64,000 bases of DNA from assembly GCF_001556865.1 (NCBI RefSeq), contig NZ_LSJY01000028.1, positions 1 to 64,000 of the forward strand. Reading direction: 5' to 3'. The stretch is from Sphingobium sp. CCH11-B1. Its GTDB lineage: Bacteria; Pseudomonadota; Alphaproteobacteria; Sphingomonadales; Sphingomonadaceae. Both the position numbers and the translations under genes were made by a program. The notes under the pieces are model-generated. The model saw only the letters and a list, made by a program, of their open reading frames with translations, did not search any database and was not told the origin of the DNA. Of this stretch, positions 1-9,705 are shown piece after piece (positions within the stretch are counted from its first letter, which is position 1; each line of letters begins with the position of its first letter).

Positions 1-128
1 GTCGGTGATCAGCCCTCTAAGCCCACCCACCGAGTCGGTCAACTCCCATTTTCAAAATTTCTGGCCGAGACTGAAATCATGATGGGCTGATCCCGCCAAC
101 GCGCGGAAACACGCGCCTTTCCACATGA

Positions 129-446
129 TCAAGCACCCAGCAGCGCCAGAGCTTCGATCTGGGCGCGGTTGAAACCCAGGGCCGACAGCGCGGGAACATG
201 GCGTTCGGCAAGGCGGTGCGACCGCCCTGTCTCACATAGGAAATCTCTGATGGAAGCAAGATCGGGCACCGGCGCGGCGCCGGTTTCGTCGAGACGACTC
301 GTGATGGCGGTCGAACGCCCCACCCGCGGCCAGAGGGAAGTGGAGTTGCGCGTTTCGGCGCATCCGCAATCCGCCACCGCAACCAGCGCCGATTTGACAT
401 CCCGCCATTCGGCTTGGGTGAGATGGGGTGTCGCTATGTCGAGCAT
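129..446 (-). CDS. small degenerate AhpD/carboxymuconolactone-decarboxylase-like protein
   Basis: A 105-residue soluble protein with no signal peptide or membrane segment. The ATG at 446 is chosen because an AAGGAGG ribosome binding site lies 5 nt before it; longer starts lack one. An N-terminal LTQAEW segment and a C-terminal stretch ending in GFNRAQIEALALL resemble the ends of AhpD-fold proteins. The same two segments recur in the gene at 17232-17633 (FTTAEW and GFSEGQLETLL), so the two are paralogues. The catalytic CxxC of AhpD is absent; only a CGC triplet is present. Family membership is my inference from the pattern, and the function is unknown. Confidence 0.6.
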   Translation of the reverse strand: MLDIATPHLTQAEWRDVKSALVAVADCGCAETRNSTSLWPRVGRSTAITSRLDETGAAPVPDLASIRDFLCETGRSHRLAERHVPALSALGFNRAQIEALALLGA

Positions 447-759
447 GATCGCCTCCTTGATGGTCTCCCCCATATAATGGCAACGATAAATGGGAGACAT
501 TGGGATAAAATCGCTCTCGATGTTCCATTAATTCGAAAAGCGTCCCGTCCTCTGCCTCATGCTGCGCGCCTATACGCAAGCGGACAGACACGCGACGGTT
601 CGCCGCGAAGGAACATGAAGAAACCGTAACATCCCGCTCACCCTCCCGTGAAGGGCCTGCTCCTAACAGGGACGAGGCGGCCATCTCCCTGGTCGCAAGA
701 AAGAGAGGCGGTGCGTTCCTGTCATGCACCGCCTTTCCATATTCGCAGGGGCAAGGCAG
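447..759. promoter_or_regulatory. divergent intergenic region upstream of the envelope operon
   Basis: About 310 nt separate the small AhpD-like gene on the minus strand from the + strand envelope operon, so both promoters should lie here. An imperfect inverted repeat (GTCTCCCC at 463-470 and ATGGGAGAC at 490-498) flanks an AT-rich core just upstream of the small gene and could be an operator. I see no convincing gene; the short ORFs here lack ribosome binding sites. Confidence 0.35.
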
Positions 760-3700
760 ATGCAGAAACCGGTTTTTTACGACGCAAGCGGACGACGCAA
801 GCGCATCACCCTGCCCCTCCTCTTCGTCCTGCTGCTCTCGATCCTTCTGGCGGCGATCGCCTTTGCGGCGACGATCGTCAATGTGCCCGTACCACCTGCC
901 GTGCCGCTCAGCATGGAGCACCCCCATAGCGAGGGCCTGGGCCAGAAGATCGGCAGATTGAGCGCCAAGCTGCGCGCCGACGTCGCCAAATGGCTGCCGC
1001 AACATGCGTCTCCCTGGCCCGCCCATCCGGTCACCATGGCTTTCTATGTCCCGTGGGACGATGCGAGCCGGGCGTCGTTGCGGCAGCATGTCGGCAAAAT
1101 CGACTGGGTCGCGCCCGCGCTGCTGTCCGTGACGGGTAGCGCGCATGATCTGCATGTCACAGCCGATCCTGTTTTTCAGTCCATCATCCGAACAGCAGGG
1201 CACCGTCCCCACATCCTGCCGGTGGTGCAGAATGTCGCCGATGGCGCGTGGGATGGGGATGGGACGGCGACCCTGCTCAACAGCAGGCAAGCGAGAACCG
1301 CCTTCCTGACGGCTTTACTGCCGCACCTCAAATCCCTGCATGCGGCAGGCGTGATGTTTGATTTCGAGTCGCTGCCGCCCCAGGCGCAGGCGGATTATCT
1401 CGCCTTTTTGAGAGAGGCCGCGCCGGTCCTCCATGCCCGACATCTGTCGCTTGCCCTGACCGTGCCGGTCGATGACCCGCGCTGGGATCTGCGCCGGTAT
1501 GGCGCTGTCGCGGACAGGCTGATCCTGATGGATTACGACCAGCATTATATCGGAGACCATGCAGGGCCGATCGCTGCACAGCCCTGGTTCGTGCAACGGC
1601 TGCGCGCCGCCATGCGAATCGTTCCGGCGTCGAAGCTGATCGTCGCGATCGGAAACTATGCCTATGACTGGACGGAAGGCGGTGGAGCGGCCGATACGCT
1701 CTCCATCGAGGACGCCTGGCTCTCCGCGCATGATTCCGGTGCGAACATCCGTTTCGATCCCGTGTCCGGCAATGCCACGTTCGACTATCAGGAGGACGGG
1801 CGGGTTCACCATGTGTGGATGCTGGACGCGGCAAGCGGTTGCAACCAGATCCGCGCGGCGCAACTGGCCGGAACAGGCGGGATAGCGCTATGGCGCCTCG
1901 GGTCGGAAGATCCCGGCTTCTGGTCGGCATTGAAAGCGCGCAATGACCAGATGCCGCCTGATCTATCTCGACTGACGAGCTACAACTCGGTCGATATCGA
2001 GGGCAATGGCGAAATTCTGCGGATCAATGACGTGCCGACCGCCGGGCATCGCACAATTTCGACGGGGTCGGGCCCCGCAAGAGGGCTGATCGTAAACGAG
2101 CGTTTCAGCAGCCTGCCCACGCCCTATGTGATCGGCCGCACCGGATACAAGCCGCACGACGTCGCGCTCACCTTCGACGACGGTCCAGATCCGGTATGGA
2201 CGCCCCCAATATTGGACATATTGAAGAAAGCCAACGTTCCCGCGACCTTCTTCGTCATCGGCGAGAATGCGATGCTGCACCCTGCCCTGCTGCGCCGGAT
2301 CGTCGCGCAGGGAAGCGAAATCGGCAACCACAGCTATACCCACCCCAATCTGGCGCAGGTCTGGGATAAGGGCGTGGCGCTGGAACTGAACAGCACGCAG
2401 CGGCTGGTCGAAGCCTATACAGGGCGCGCCATGCGGCTGTTCCGTGCGCCCTATTTTGGCGACGCGGAACCCACGACCGCCGAAGAAATCAATCCTGCGC
2501 GGCTCGCCCAGATGGCAGGGTACATCAATGTCGGCCTGCACGTCGATCCAGGCGACTGGACGCGGCCGGGCGTGGACGCGATCGTGCGTCGCACAGTCGC
2601 GCAAGTGGAAGCGGGCAACGCGGAGAGATCCGCGCAGATCGTCCTGCTGCATGACAGCGGCGGCGACCGGGCGCAAACCGTCGCCGCCTTGCCGAGGATC
2701 ATCCAGGCGCTGAAGGCCCGCGGCTATCATTTCGTACCGGTGTCTTCGCTGGCGAACCTGTCGCGCGATCAGGTCATGCCACGGATAAGCGGGGCGGACC
2801 TTGTGGCGGTGCGCATCGACGTTGCCATCTTCCTGTTTCTGGCCGCCATCAGCATCAGCCTCAAGTGGCTGTTCTTCGCCGTCATCCTGCTCGGGATCGG
2901 GCGCGCCGTGACGCTGGCAGCTCTCGCGCTGCTCAGCCGGTCGCGGCGCAACCGTGTCACACCGCCCGACATCACGCCGGGCACATGCGTTTCGGTGATC
3001 ATCCCCGCCTTCAACGAAGCGAAGGTGATCGAGGCATCGGTCCGTCGCGTGCTGGACAGCCAGGATGTCCTTCTTGAAGTGATCGTCGTCGATGACGGGT
3101 CCACCGACGCGACCAGCGCGATTGTCGCGCAAGCCTTCGCCGGCGATGATCGCGTGCGGCTGCTCACCCTTGCTAACGGTGGGAAGGCGGTCGCGCTCAA
3201 CCACGCCCTCAAGCTGACCAACGCGCCCATCGTGATCGCGCTCGACGCTGACACGCAGTTCGAGCCGCTTACCATAGCCCGACTGGCACGCTGGTTCGCG
3301 GACCCGTCCGTGGGCGCCGTAGCGGGCAACGCAATGGTCGGCAACCGCGTCAACCTTGTCACCCGCTGGCAAGCGGTCGAATATGTGACTGCGCAGAATC
3401 TGGAGCGGCGCGCCCTGGCCCGCTTTGGGGCGATCACCGTTGTGCCGGGCGCGGTAGGCGCATGGCGAAGGTCCGCGTTGACCGCAGTCGGCGGCTATCC
3501 GGTGGATACGCTGGCGGAGGATCAGGACCTCACCATTGCCGTGCAACGCGCGGGGTGGACCGTCGCATATGATACCGAAGCGGTGGCATGGACGGAAGCG
3601 CCGGAAAGTTTCCGCGCCCTGGCGAAACAGCGGTTCCGCTGGGCCTATGGCACATTGCAATGCCTCTGGAAGCATCGCGACCTCTTGCGCAGTCGCAAAC

Positions 3701-4137
3701 CGGCGGGCCTGGCCTGGGTCGGACTACCGCAAGCCTGGCTGTTCCAGATCGGCTTCGCCCTCGTTTCGCCCATCATCGACCTTGCGCTCCTGATCAGCGC
3801 TGCCGACACAGCGGTGCGCATCCACCAACATGGCTGGGCGCAGACCCAAAGCGACGTGCTGCGCATGGCCGCCTATTGGATCGCCTTTACGATGATAGAT
3901 ATCATGTGCGGGGCGGTCGCCTATCGGCTGGAACCGCGGGAGCGGCGCTATCCGGCTCTGCTGCTGGTCGCGCAGCGCTTCGTCTATCGGCAGATCATGT
4001 ACGGAGTGGTCATCCGCGCGGTCAGCACGGCCATTCTGGGTCCATGGGTCGGGTGGGGGAAACTTGAGCGAAGCGGCCGGGTGCAATCGAGCGAGGCTCT
4101 CCCTGTTTCCGAAGGCAAAAGGATGGAACACGCATGA
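760..4137 (+). CDS. GH18-like / polysaccharide deacetylase (CE4) / GT2 glycosyltransferase fusion
   Basis: About 1125 residues in three modules. After one N-terminal membrane segment comes a GH18-like region (roughly residues 90-390) with a FDFE motif. A NodB deacetylase follows (about 470-690) with the metal-binding signature TFDDGPD and HSYTHP. Last is a processive family 2 glycosyltransferase (about 740-1000) with DDGSTD, DADT, AEDQD and QRFRWA (QxxRW), surrounded by membrane helices. The architecture predicts synthesis and N-deacetylation of an exported beta-linked amino-sugar polymer at the inner membrane. ATG at 724 is an alternative start; 760 is preferred because the basic segment and membrane helix follow directly. 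The stop overlaps the next start (ATGA). Confidence 0.85.
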   Translation: MQKPVFYDASGRRKRITLPLLFVLLLSILLAAIAFAATIVNVPVPPAVPLSMEHPHSEGLGQKIGRLSAKLRADVAKWLPQHASPWPAHPVTMAFYVPWDDASRASLRQHVGKIDWVAPALLSVTGSAHDLHVTADPVFQSIIRTAGHRPHILPVVQNVADGAWDGDGTATLLNSRQARTAFLTALLPHLKSLHAAGVMFDFESLPPQAQADYLAFLREAAPVLHARHLSLALTVPVDDPRWDLRRYGAVADRLILMDYDQHYIGDHAGPIAAQPWFVQRLRAAMRIVPASKLIVAIGNYAYDWTEGGGAADTLSIEDAWLSAHDSGANIRFDPVSGNATFDYQEDGRVHHVWMLDAASGCNQIRAAQLAGTGGIALWRLGSEDPGFWSALKARNDQMPPDLSRLTSYNSVDIEGNGEILRINDVPTAGHRTISTGSGPARGLIVNERFSSLPTPYVIGRTGYKPHDVALTFDDGPDPVWTPPILDILKKANVPATFFVIGENAMLHPALLRRIVAQGSEIGNHSYTHPNLAQVWDKGVALELNSTQRLVEAYTGRAMRLFRAPYFGDAEPTTAEEINPARLAQMAGYINVGLHVDPGDWTRPGVDAIVRRTVAQVEAGNAERSAQIVLLHDSGGDRAQTVAALPRIIQALKARGYHFVPVSSLANLSRDQVMPRISGADLVAVRIDVAIFLFLAAISISLKWLFFAVILLGIGRAVTLAALALLSRSRRNRVTPPDITPGTCVSVIIPAFNEAKVIEASVRRVLDSQDVLLEVIVVDDGSTDATSAIVAQAFAGDDRVRLLTLANGGKAVALNHALKLTNAPIVIALDADTQFEPLTIARLARWFADPSVGAVAGNAMVGNRVNLVTRWQAVEYVTAQNLERRALARFGAITVVPGAVGAWRRSALTAVGGYPVDTLAEDQDLTIAVQRAGWTVAYDTEAVAWTEAPESFRALAKQRFRWAYGTLQCLWKHRDLLRSRKPAGLAWVGLPQAWLFQIGFALVSPIIDLALLISAADTAVRIHQHGWAQTQSDVLRMAAYWIAFTMIDIMCGAVAYRLEPRERRYPALLLVAQRFVYRQIMYGVVIRAVSTAILGPWVGWGKLERSGRVQSSEALPVSEGKRMEHA

Positions 4138-4862
4138 CCCGCGCCAACGCCGCCATCTGCTTCGTCCTGGTCGGCTTCCTGCTGGCGATGTGGCATCTAG
4201 GCTATATCGGCGGGCCGCTGTTCGACGTTCGGTTGGCCGAACATGGCGCCGTGTCCAAGCGACCCCACGCCGTTGCTCTGTATCTGTCCGGAGACATGGG
4301 ATTCCACGCGGGCCTTGGCCCCAAAATCGCGGAAGACCTTGCCCAGAAGGATGTCACGGTCGTCGGCGAAAACAGCCTTTTCTTCTTCCGGACGCGTCGC
4401 ACGCCGGAGGAAACGGGAGCCATGATCGCGCAAGGCCTGCGCCGCGCCATGGCGGTCGCCCCGGGCGCGCAGTTGGTCCTCATCGGCCAGTCCTTCGGCG
4501 CCGACGTGGTCGCGCCTTCCCTCCCCTATGTGCCCTTGGCGCTGCGCAGGCATATCGCGCTTGTCGCACTGATCGTGCCGGGCGCGACCCGGCAATGGCG
4601 GGCGTCGCCATCCGAAATATTCTCTTTCACGGAACCGGAAGAGGATGCGGTGACGGCCGGGCGCAAATTGAGCTGGGTTCCGGTGCTCTGCATCTATGGC
4701 AAGGAAGAGGCAGCTAGCCTCTGCCCCGCCCTGCGGCAGGCCAATGCCGTGCGGCTGATGCTGCCGGGCGCCCACTCCCTCAATCACGACCCGGCGCTTG
4801 TCAGCAGGGCCCTCCTCCACGCCATCGATCGTACGATCGATCGGCACAGCGGCAAGGCATGA
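4134..4862 (+). CDS. AcvB/VirJ-type serine hydrolase (putative lysyl-phosphatidylglycerol hydrolase)
   Basis: 242 residues with an N-terminal membrane anchor or signal segment (AICFVLVGFLLAMW) and an alpha/beta-hydrolase core. The nucleophile motif GQSFGAD places the serine near residue 120, and a late HSLNHD segment supplies a candidate catalytic histidine. VirJ/AcvB proteins are periplasmic, and AcvB in Agrobacterium is described as hydrolysing lysyl-phosphatidylglycerol. Here only the VirJ domain is present. The gene overlaps both neighbours by 4 nt and directly precedes mprF, which fits a synthesis/turnover pair for aminoacylated phosphatidylglycerol. The substrate is inferred from context. 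Confidence 0.8.
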   Translation: MTRANAAICFVLVGFLLAMWHLGYIGGPLFDVRLAEHGAVSKRPHAVALYLSGDMGFHAGLGPKIAEDLAQKDVTVVGENSLFFFRTRRTPEETGAMIAQGLRRAMAVAPGAQLVLIGQSFGADVVAPSLPYVPLALRRHIALVALIVPGATRQWRASPSEIFSFTEPEEDAVTAGRKLSWVPVLCIYGKEEAASLCPALRQANAVRLMLPGAHSLNHDPALVSRALLHAIDRTIDRHSGKA

Positions 4863-7477
4863 TCGCCATGAATATGAGCCACGCCTTGCAAAGGCACCGA
4901 TCCTGGTTCGCGATTCCTGCGATGCTGCTGATCGCGGCACTCGGAATAGCCGCGCTCGATCATCTCGTGGCCGACGTGCGGTGGAGCGATGTTCGTGCAG
5001 CGCTTGGGGCGCTCCCGCCGATCACGATCGCAAAGGCGCTTTTGTTCACGATCCTGAGCTATTTGGCGCTGACCTTCTACGATTATCTTGCCCTGCGCAT
5101 CGTGGGTCGCCCCAAACGCTGGTCCATCGCGGCTCTTGCGTCCTTCTGCAGCTACACGCTGAGCCACAATCTGGGCCTTGCGCTGCTCACCGGCGGGTCG
5201 GCACGCATGCGGATCTACGGGGCGGCCGGCCTGACGAGCGGCGACGTCGCCAGGGTGATTGCGTCGGCCAGCCTGGCTTTCTGGGGTGGCGTGGTCATGC
5301 TTGCCGCCGCTTCGCTCGCGATCGGCCCGACGAGCATCGGCATGGGCGCGATGGGCATGGCGCTTCCGCTTCAACGGGCCGTGGGCTGGATACTGCTGGC
5401 GGCAGGAGCCGCGTCGATCGCCGCTCTGGGCCCGCGCGCGAGACAGATCGGGCTTTTCGGATGGACGCTGACCCTTCCCAACAGGGTGCAGGCGCTGGCT
5501 CAGCTTGGCCTGGCGGCAATCGATCTGATACTGGCTTCGGCCGCCCTTTTCATCCTGATGCCGCATCTGCCCTGGTCGCTCTACCCCTTGTTCTTCCTTA
5601 GCTATGTGCTGGCGATCATCGTCGCGCTGCTCAGTCATGTGCCCGGCGGACTGGGCGTGTTCGAGGCGGTGATCATCGCGCTCTTGCCTCAGGTCGATCG
5701 GCCCGCGCTGCTTACCGCGCTGATTGCATACAGGCTGGTTTATTATCTCCTGCCGCTCCTCGTCGCCCTTTGCCTCATCGCGCGGCATGAAAGCGTCATC
5801 TGGCAAAAGCCCGCGGGAAAGGTCCGCGAATTCGCGACGACCACCGGGCACATGCTTGCGCCCTTCCTTCTTTCCGCCGTCGTCGCGGCGGGCGGCGCGA
5901 TCCTCCTTGCGTCAGGATCATTGCCGGCGCTGCCAGACCGGTTCCATGCCGTTTCCCGGCTGGTGCCGATGCCGTTCGTGGAAGCGTCGCATCTTGCGGC
6001 GAGCATCATCGGCGCCATGCTCGTGTTGCTTGCGTCCGGCCTCTATCGCCGTCTGGATGGCGCATTCTGGCTGACCAGATTGCTGCTGATCGCGGGCGCC
6101 TTCTTCTCGATACTGAAGGGGCTGGATTATGAGGAGGCGACCGTGCTGCTGCTCATTGCGGCCGTGCTGCAGGCCTGCCATGGCGCATTCTATCGGAAGA
6201 CGAGCCTCACGTCTGCGATGTTGACGCCAGCCTGGGTCGGCGCGCTAGGCATCGCTGTCGCCTTGTCCGTGTGGATCGGCTTCATGGCTTATCGCCATGT
6301 CGAATATCAGAATGATTTATGGTGGCAGTTTGGCCGCCATCAGGATGCATCCCGTTTTCTGCGCGCTGCGCTGGCGGCCGGCGTCATCACCATTGCCGCT
6401 GCGATCTGGACGCTGCTCAGGCCAGCCGGGGCGGGACTTGGGTACCGATCTGACATAAGGCCGAGCGACGCCGCGATGCAGCTGGCAACAAGGACCGACG
6501 CCTGCCTTGCACTGACGGGAGACAAGCTGTTCGAAATATCGCCATCCGGCCGCGCCTTCCTGATGTATCAGGTGCAGGGCCATAGCTGGATCGTGATGGG
6601 AGATCCGGTCGGCGATCCCGCCGAATGGCCAGACCTGCTCTGGCGCATGCGGGAACGGGCGGATGCCGCCCAGGGCCGGCTCCTGCTCTATCAGATAAGC
6701 TTCGCCCTGCTGCCACTCGCCATCGACCTTGGTCTGTCGATCCTCAAATATGGCGAGGAAGCCCGGGTCGATCTCTCCCGTTTCACCCTTGAAGGCCCGG
6801 CGGCCAGGCCCTTGCGCCATGCCATGCGGCGGGTCGCCCGCGAAGGCGCGGTGTTCGAAATCGTGACCGCGGATCGCGTCGCCGACCTTCTTCCCGAGCT
6901 TCGCGCCATATCCGATGAATGGCTTGCTGAAAAAGCCACGACGGAAAAGAGCTTCAGCATCGGGCGGTTCGATCCCGACTATCTGGTCAAGTTGGATTGC
7001 GCGCTTGTTCGGTGCAACGGAGAGATCGTCGCTTTCGCCAATATATGGGCCACGACGGACCGCAAGGAGTTGTCCGTCGATCTGATGCGGCACCGCGCCA
7101 GCTCTCCGCCCGGAGTCATGGATTTCATCTTCATTCACCTGATCCTTTGGGGGCAGGAGCAAGGATTCGACTGGTTCACGCTGGGTCTGGCGCCTTTGGC
7201 GGGGCTGGAAGCGCGCCGGCTATCGCCGCTATGGGTGAAAGCTGCAGCCCTTCTTTATCGTCACGGCAACGCATTATATGGATTTGGCGGGCTGCGCGCC
7301 TATAAGGCCAAGTTCGCTCCGGTCTGGGAGCCGCGTTTCATTGCGGGACCGCAAGGCCTCTCCCTGGCGCGGGCGACATTGGACCTGCAGCGGCTTATCG
7401 GTGGCGGTCGCGGCAGCGCAGCGTCAAGGATGCGTAACGCGGCCATCCCGACAGGAAAAAGGGCGACGGAATCATGA
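4859..7477 (+). CDS. mprF: MprF: phosphatidylglycerol lysyltransferase/flippase
   Basis: 872 residues, the usual length for a full MprF. The N-terminal two thirds is a series of hydrophobic helices (flippase domain, roughly residues 10-520, including the conserved SHVPGGLGVFE segment). The C-terminal third (about 540-860) is the soluble DUF2156/GNAT-like aminoacyl transferase, with VMGDPVGD and WFTLGLAPL. The family transfers an amino acid from aminoacyl-tRNA to phosphatidylglycerol and flips the product outward, lowering surface negative charge and raising resistance to cationic peptides and acid. The amino acid used cannot be read from the sequence. Start and stop overlap both neighbours (ATGA), so translation is probably coupled. 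Confidence 0.92.
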   Translation: MIAMNMSHALQRHRSWFAIPAMLLIAALGIAALDHLVADVRWSDVRAALGALPPITIAKALLFTILSYLALTFYDYLALRIVGRPKRWSIAALASFCSYTLSHNLGLALLTGGSARMRIYGAAGLTSGDVARVIASASLAFWGGVVMLAAASLAIGPTSIGMGAMGMALPLQRAVGWILLAAGAASIAALGPRARQIGLFGWTLTLPNRVQALAQLGLAAIDLILASAALFILMPHLPWSLYPLFFLSYVLAIIVALLSHVPGGLGVFEAVIIALLPQVDRPALLTALIAYRLVYYLLPLLVALCLIARHESVIWQKPAGKVREFATTTGHMLAPFLLSAVVAAGGAILLASGSLPALPDRFHAVSRLVPMPFVEASHLAASIIGAMLVLLASGLYRRLDGAFWLTRLLLIAGAFFSILKGLDYEEATVLLLIAAVLQACHGAFYRKTSLTSAMLTPAWVGALGIAVALSVWIGFMAYRHVEYQNDLWWQFGRHQDASRFLRAALAAGVITIAAAIWTLLRPAGAGLGYRSDIRPSDAAMQLATRTDACLALTGDKLFEISPSGRAFLMYQVQGHSWIVMGDPVGDPAEWPDLLWRMRERADAAQGRLLLYQISFALLPLAIDLGLSILKYGEEARVDLSRFTLEGPAARPLRHAMRRVAREGAVFEIVTADRVADLLPELRAISDEWLAEKATTEKSFSIGRFDPDYLVKLDCALVRCNGEIVAFANIWATTDRKELSVDLMRHRASSPPGVMDFIFIHLILWGQEQGFDWFTLGLAPLAGLEARRLSPLWVKAAALLYRHGNALYGFGGLRAYKAKFAPVWEPRFIAGPQGLSLARATLDLQRLIGGGRGSAASRMRNAAIPTGKRATES

Positions 7478-8157
7478 GCCACAAGCTGCTGCTGGTCGAA
7501 GACGATGCGACGACGGCAGACTATATCGTCCAGGGATTGATCGAGGAAGGTTTCACCGTGGACCGGGCGGACAATGGCCGCGATGGCTTGTTCCTCGCCA
7601 CCGAAGCCGTGCATGACGCCATCATATTGGATCGCATGCTGCCTGGGATGGATGGCCTGGCCGTGCTGGCCGCATTACGTGCCGCGCAGATTTTCACGCC
7701 GGTGATCCTGTTGTCGGCGCTCGCCACCGCAGACGAGCGCGTAAAGGGCCTGACGGCCGGATCAGACGATTATCTGACAAAGCCCTTCGCCTTCGCCGAA
7801 TTGCTCGCGCGACTGCAGATCATTTTGCGGCGAGGCAGCCACCCCACACGGGAAACCCGGCTGTCCTGCGGCGATGTCGACATGGATCTTCTGTCCCGGA
7901 CGGTGAAACGGGGCACCCGCGCGATCGACCTTCAGCCTCGGGAGTTTCGTTTACTGGAATATCTGCTGCGGCATAAGGATGAGGTCGTCACCCGCACCAT
8001 GCTGCTCGAAGGCGTGTGGGATTATCATTTCGATCCTGGCACCAATGTCATCGACGTGCATATCAGCCGCTTGCGGCGCAAGATCGATGAGGAAGGCGAG
8101 CCTCCGCTCATCCACACCGTTCGCGGCGCGGGCTATCGGCTGGGGCGGCAGGACTGA
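7474..8157 (+). CDS. OmpR/PhoB-family response regulator
   Basis: 227 residues. The N-terminal receiver domain has acidic residues (VEDDA), the phospho-acceptor Asp at about residue 53 in ILDRMLPGMDG, and the conserved Lys in LTKPF. The C-terminal winged helix (about residues 130-225) has the typical VIDVHISRLRRKID recognition segment. It overlaps mprF by 4 nt and is followed 6 nt later by the cognate kinase. The likely targets are its own operon and other envelope genes, by analogy with other two-component systems that control mprF/lpiA; this is not shown directly. Confidence 0.93.
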   Translation: MSHKLLLVEDDATTADYIVQGLIEEGFTVDRADNGRDGLFLATEAVHDAIILDRMLPGMDGLAVLAALRAAQIFTPVILLSALATADERVKGLTAGSDDYLTKPFAFAELLARLQIILRRGSHPTRETRLSCGDVDMDLLSRTVKRGTRAIDLQPREFRLLEYLLRHKDEVVTRTMLLEGVWDYHFDPGTNVIDVHISRLRRKIDEEGEPPLIHTVRGAGYRLGRQD

Positions 8158-8163
8158 TCGTCC

Positions 8164-9543
8164 ATGCGCTGGCGTCATAGCGTTATATGGCGATTTGCCG
8201 CCCTTGTCTTCCTGATGCAGATCGCCTGCGTCATGCTGGCGCTCGGTGCCGTGCATCAGTTCACCAGCCGGTCCGTCAACCAGGCCAGCCGCGAAGTGGC
8301 GGTATCCCTGCGCGACGACATCGCCGCCACCTATGCCGCCGCTGGCCTGAAAGCGGCGGCGGCGGCGGTACGGTTCCGAATTGCCACGGACCCCGCCAAA
8401 AGTTCGGTGATATTGTTGCTGGATCCCCGCGGGCAGCGGATTGCCGGGAACCTGAGTGGATGGCCGGCAGGTGTGGGACTGTCCGAAAGCTGGCGGCATG
8501 TCGATCTGCGGCGCAGCAAACAACAGGATCGCGAACCCCAGACGATGGGCATCGTGACGACCCGCTTTCCCGACGGCACGCAGCTTCTGACAGGACATGT
8601 CGTCGAAAATGATCTCCGCTTCGGCGGATATCTGGAGGCGTCCCTTGTCGGAGCCGTTCTTCTTGCCATACCGTTGGCAGGCTGCGCCGCTTTCGTCTCC
8701 GCCGCCATCATCAAGGGACGGCTGCGATCGGTCATCGAAGCGGCCGGCGCGGTGGGCAGCGGCGATATGGAGCGCAGGATAAAGCCGACGGGCAGCGGCG
8801 ACATGTTCGATGCGTTGAGCGAAGAAATCAACGCCATGCTCGACCGGATCACGTCCCTGATGAACGAGATGCGGCTGGTCACCGATGGGCTTGCCCACGA
8901 TCTGCGCTCTCCCCTCACCCGTATGCGCGCCGTGCTAGACAACGCGATGCGGCACAGCAAGGACGAGGAATCCACCGCCGCCCTCGAGAAGGCGCTGGAG
9001 GAAGGCGACACGTTGCTGCGCATGCTGGATGCGGCCTTGCTCATAAGCCGAGCGGAAGCCGGCATCGGACGGGACAGTTTCACTCCGGTGGATGTCGGTT
9101 CGCTCCTCCAGGACTTCCAGGAGATGTACGACGTGCTGGCCGAAGACCAGGGCGTGGTCATCGAGGTGAACGCGCCCGCCGGATTGATGGTGCGATCGCA
9201 TCGGGAAATCTTCGGACAAGTATTGTCCAACCTGATTGACAACGCTCTTAAATATGGGGGCAACCGCATCCTGCTGTCCGCGCGGCGGCAGGATGGCTGG
9301 GTAGAGATCAGGGTGACCGACAACGGACCGGGTATTGCCGAGGATCACCGGCAGGAGGCTTTGCGCCGCTTTGCCCGACTGGATTCTTCGAGGCATATTT
9401 CGGGTGCGGGGCTTGGCCTGTCGCTCGCCGCCGCCGTCGCTCATCTCCACGGCGGCACGTTGACGTTGGGGGACGCAGCGCCCGGCTTGTCTGTGTCGCT
9501 GACACTTCCTGCAATGGCGGACGAACCCGGCATATCCACGTGA
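8164..9543 (+). CDS. two-component sensor histidine kinase
   Basis: 459 residues. A first membrane helix (about 15-35), a periplasmic sensor of about 120 residues and a second helix (about 160-185) precede a HAMP linker. The HisKA box is LAHDLRSPLTR, with the phosphorylated His near residue 245. The ATPase domain has NLIDNALKYGG (N box), DNGPGIA (G1) and GAGLGLSL (G2). It starts 6 nt after the response regulator, so the two form a pair. The signal is unknown; the operon context suggests envelope stress, acid or cationic peptides. Confidence 0.92.
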   Translation: MRWRHSVIWRFAALVFLMQIACVMLALGAVHQFTSRSVNQASREVAVSLRDDIAATYAAAGLKAAAAAVRFRIATDPAKSSVILLLDPRGQRIAGNLSGWPAGVGLSESWRHVDLRRSKQQDREPQTMGIVTTRFPDGTQLLTGHVVENDLRFGGYLEASLVGAVLLAIPLAGCAAFVSAAIIKGRLRSVIEAAGAVGSGDMERRIKPTGSGDMFDALSEEINAMLDRITSLMNEMRLVTDGLAHDLRSPLTRMRAVLDNAMRHSKDEESTAALEKALEEGDTLLRMLDAALLISRAEAGIGRDSFTPVDVGSLLQDFQEMYDVLAEDQGVVIEVNAPAGLMVRSHREIFGQVLSNLIDNALKYGGNRILLSARRQDGWVEIRVTDNGPGIAEDHRQEALRRFARLDSSRHISGAGLGLSLAAAVAHLHGGTLTLGDAAPGLSVSLTLPAMADEPGIST

Positions 9544-9564
9544 CAGGTGCTTCAAGTTTCTCCT

Positions 9565-9610
9565 GTGACACTTTGCCGGTTGGCAAAGTGTCACGCGTGA
9601 CAAAGCGTCA
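9565..9610. promoter_or_regulatory. interlocked palindromes (operator or hairpin) after the kinase gene
   Basis: GTGACACTTTGCC (9565-9577) and its exact reverse complement (9582-9594) are separated by GGTT. The second arm runs into another perfect palindrome, TGTCACGCGTGACA (9589-9602), followed by a further partial copy (AAGCGTCA). There is no T run, so a simple terminator is unlikely. It lies just upstream of the next + strand gene and may be its operator. Confidence 0.5.
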
Positions 9611-9705
9611 TGGCGCCGAAAAGGGGGATTCACAGGGGCCGGATATTATGCTTGATTCACGATATGTTTCACGCGCCTTCCCATTGCTCATCGGCCAGTG
9701 GCGAC

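Noticed and set aside
4824..4841. 18-bp perfect palindrome ATCGATCGTACGATCGAT
   Set aside because: It lies in the coding end of the AcvB/VirJ-like gene and arises from repeated Asp-Arg codons; no regulatory context.
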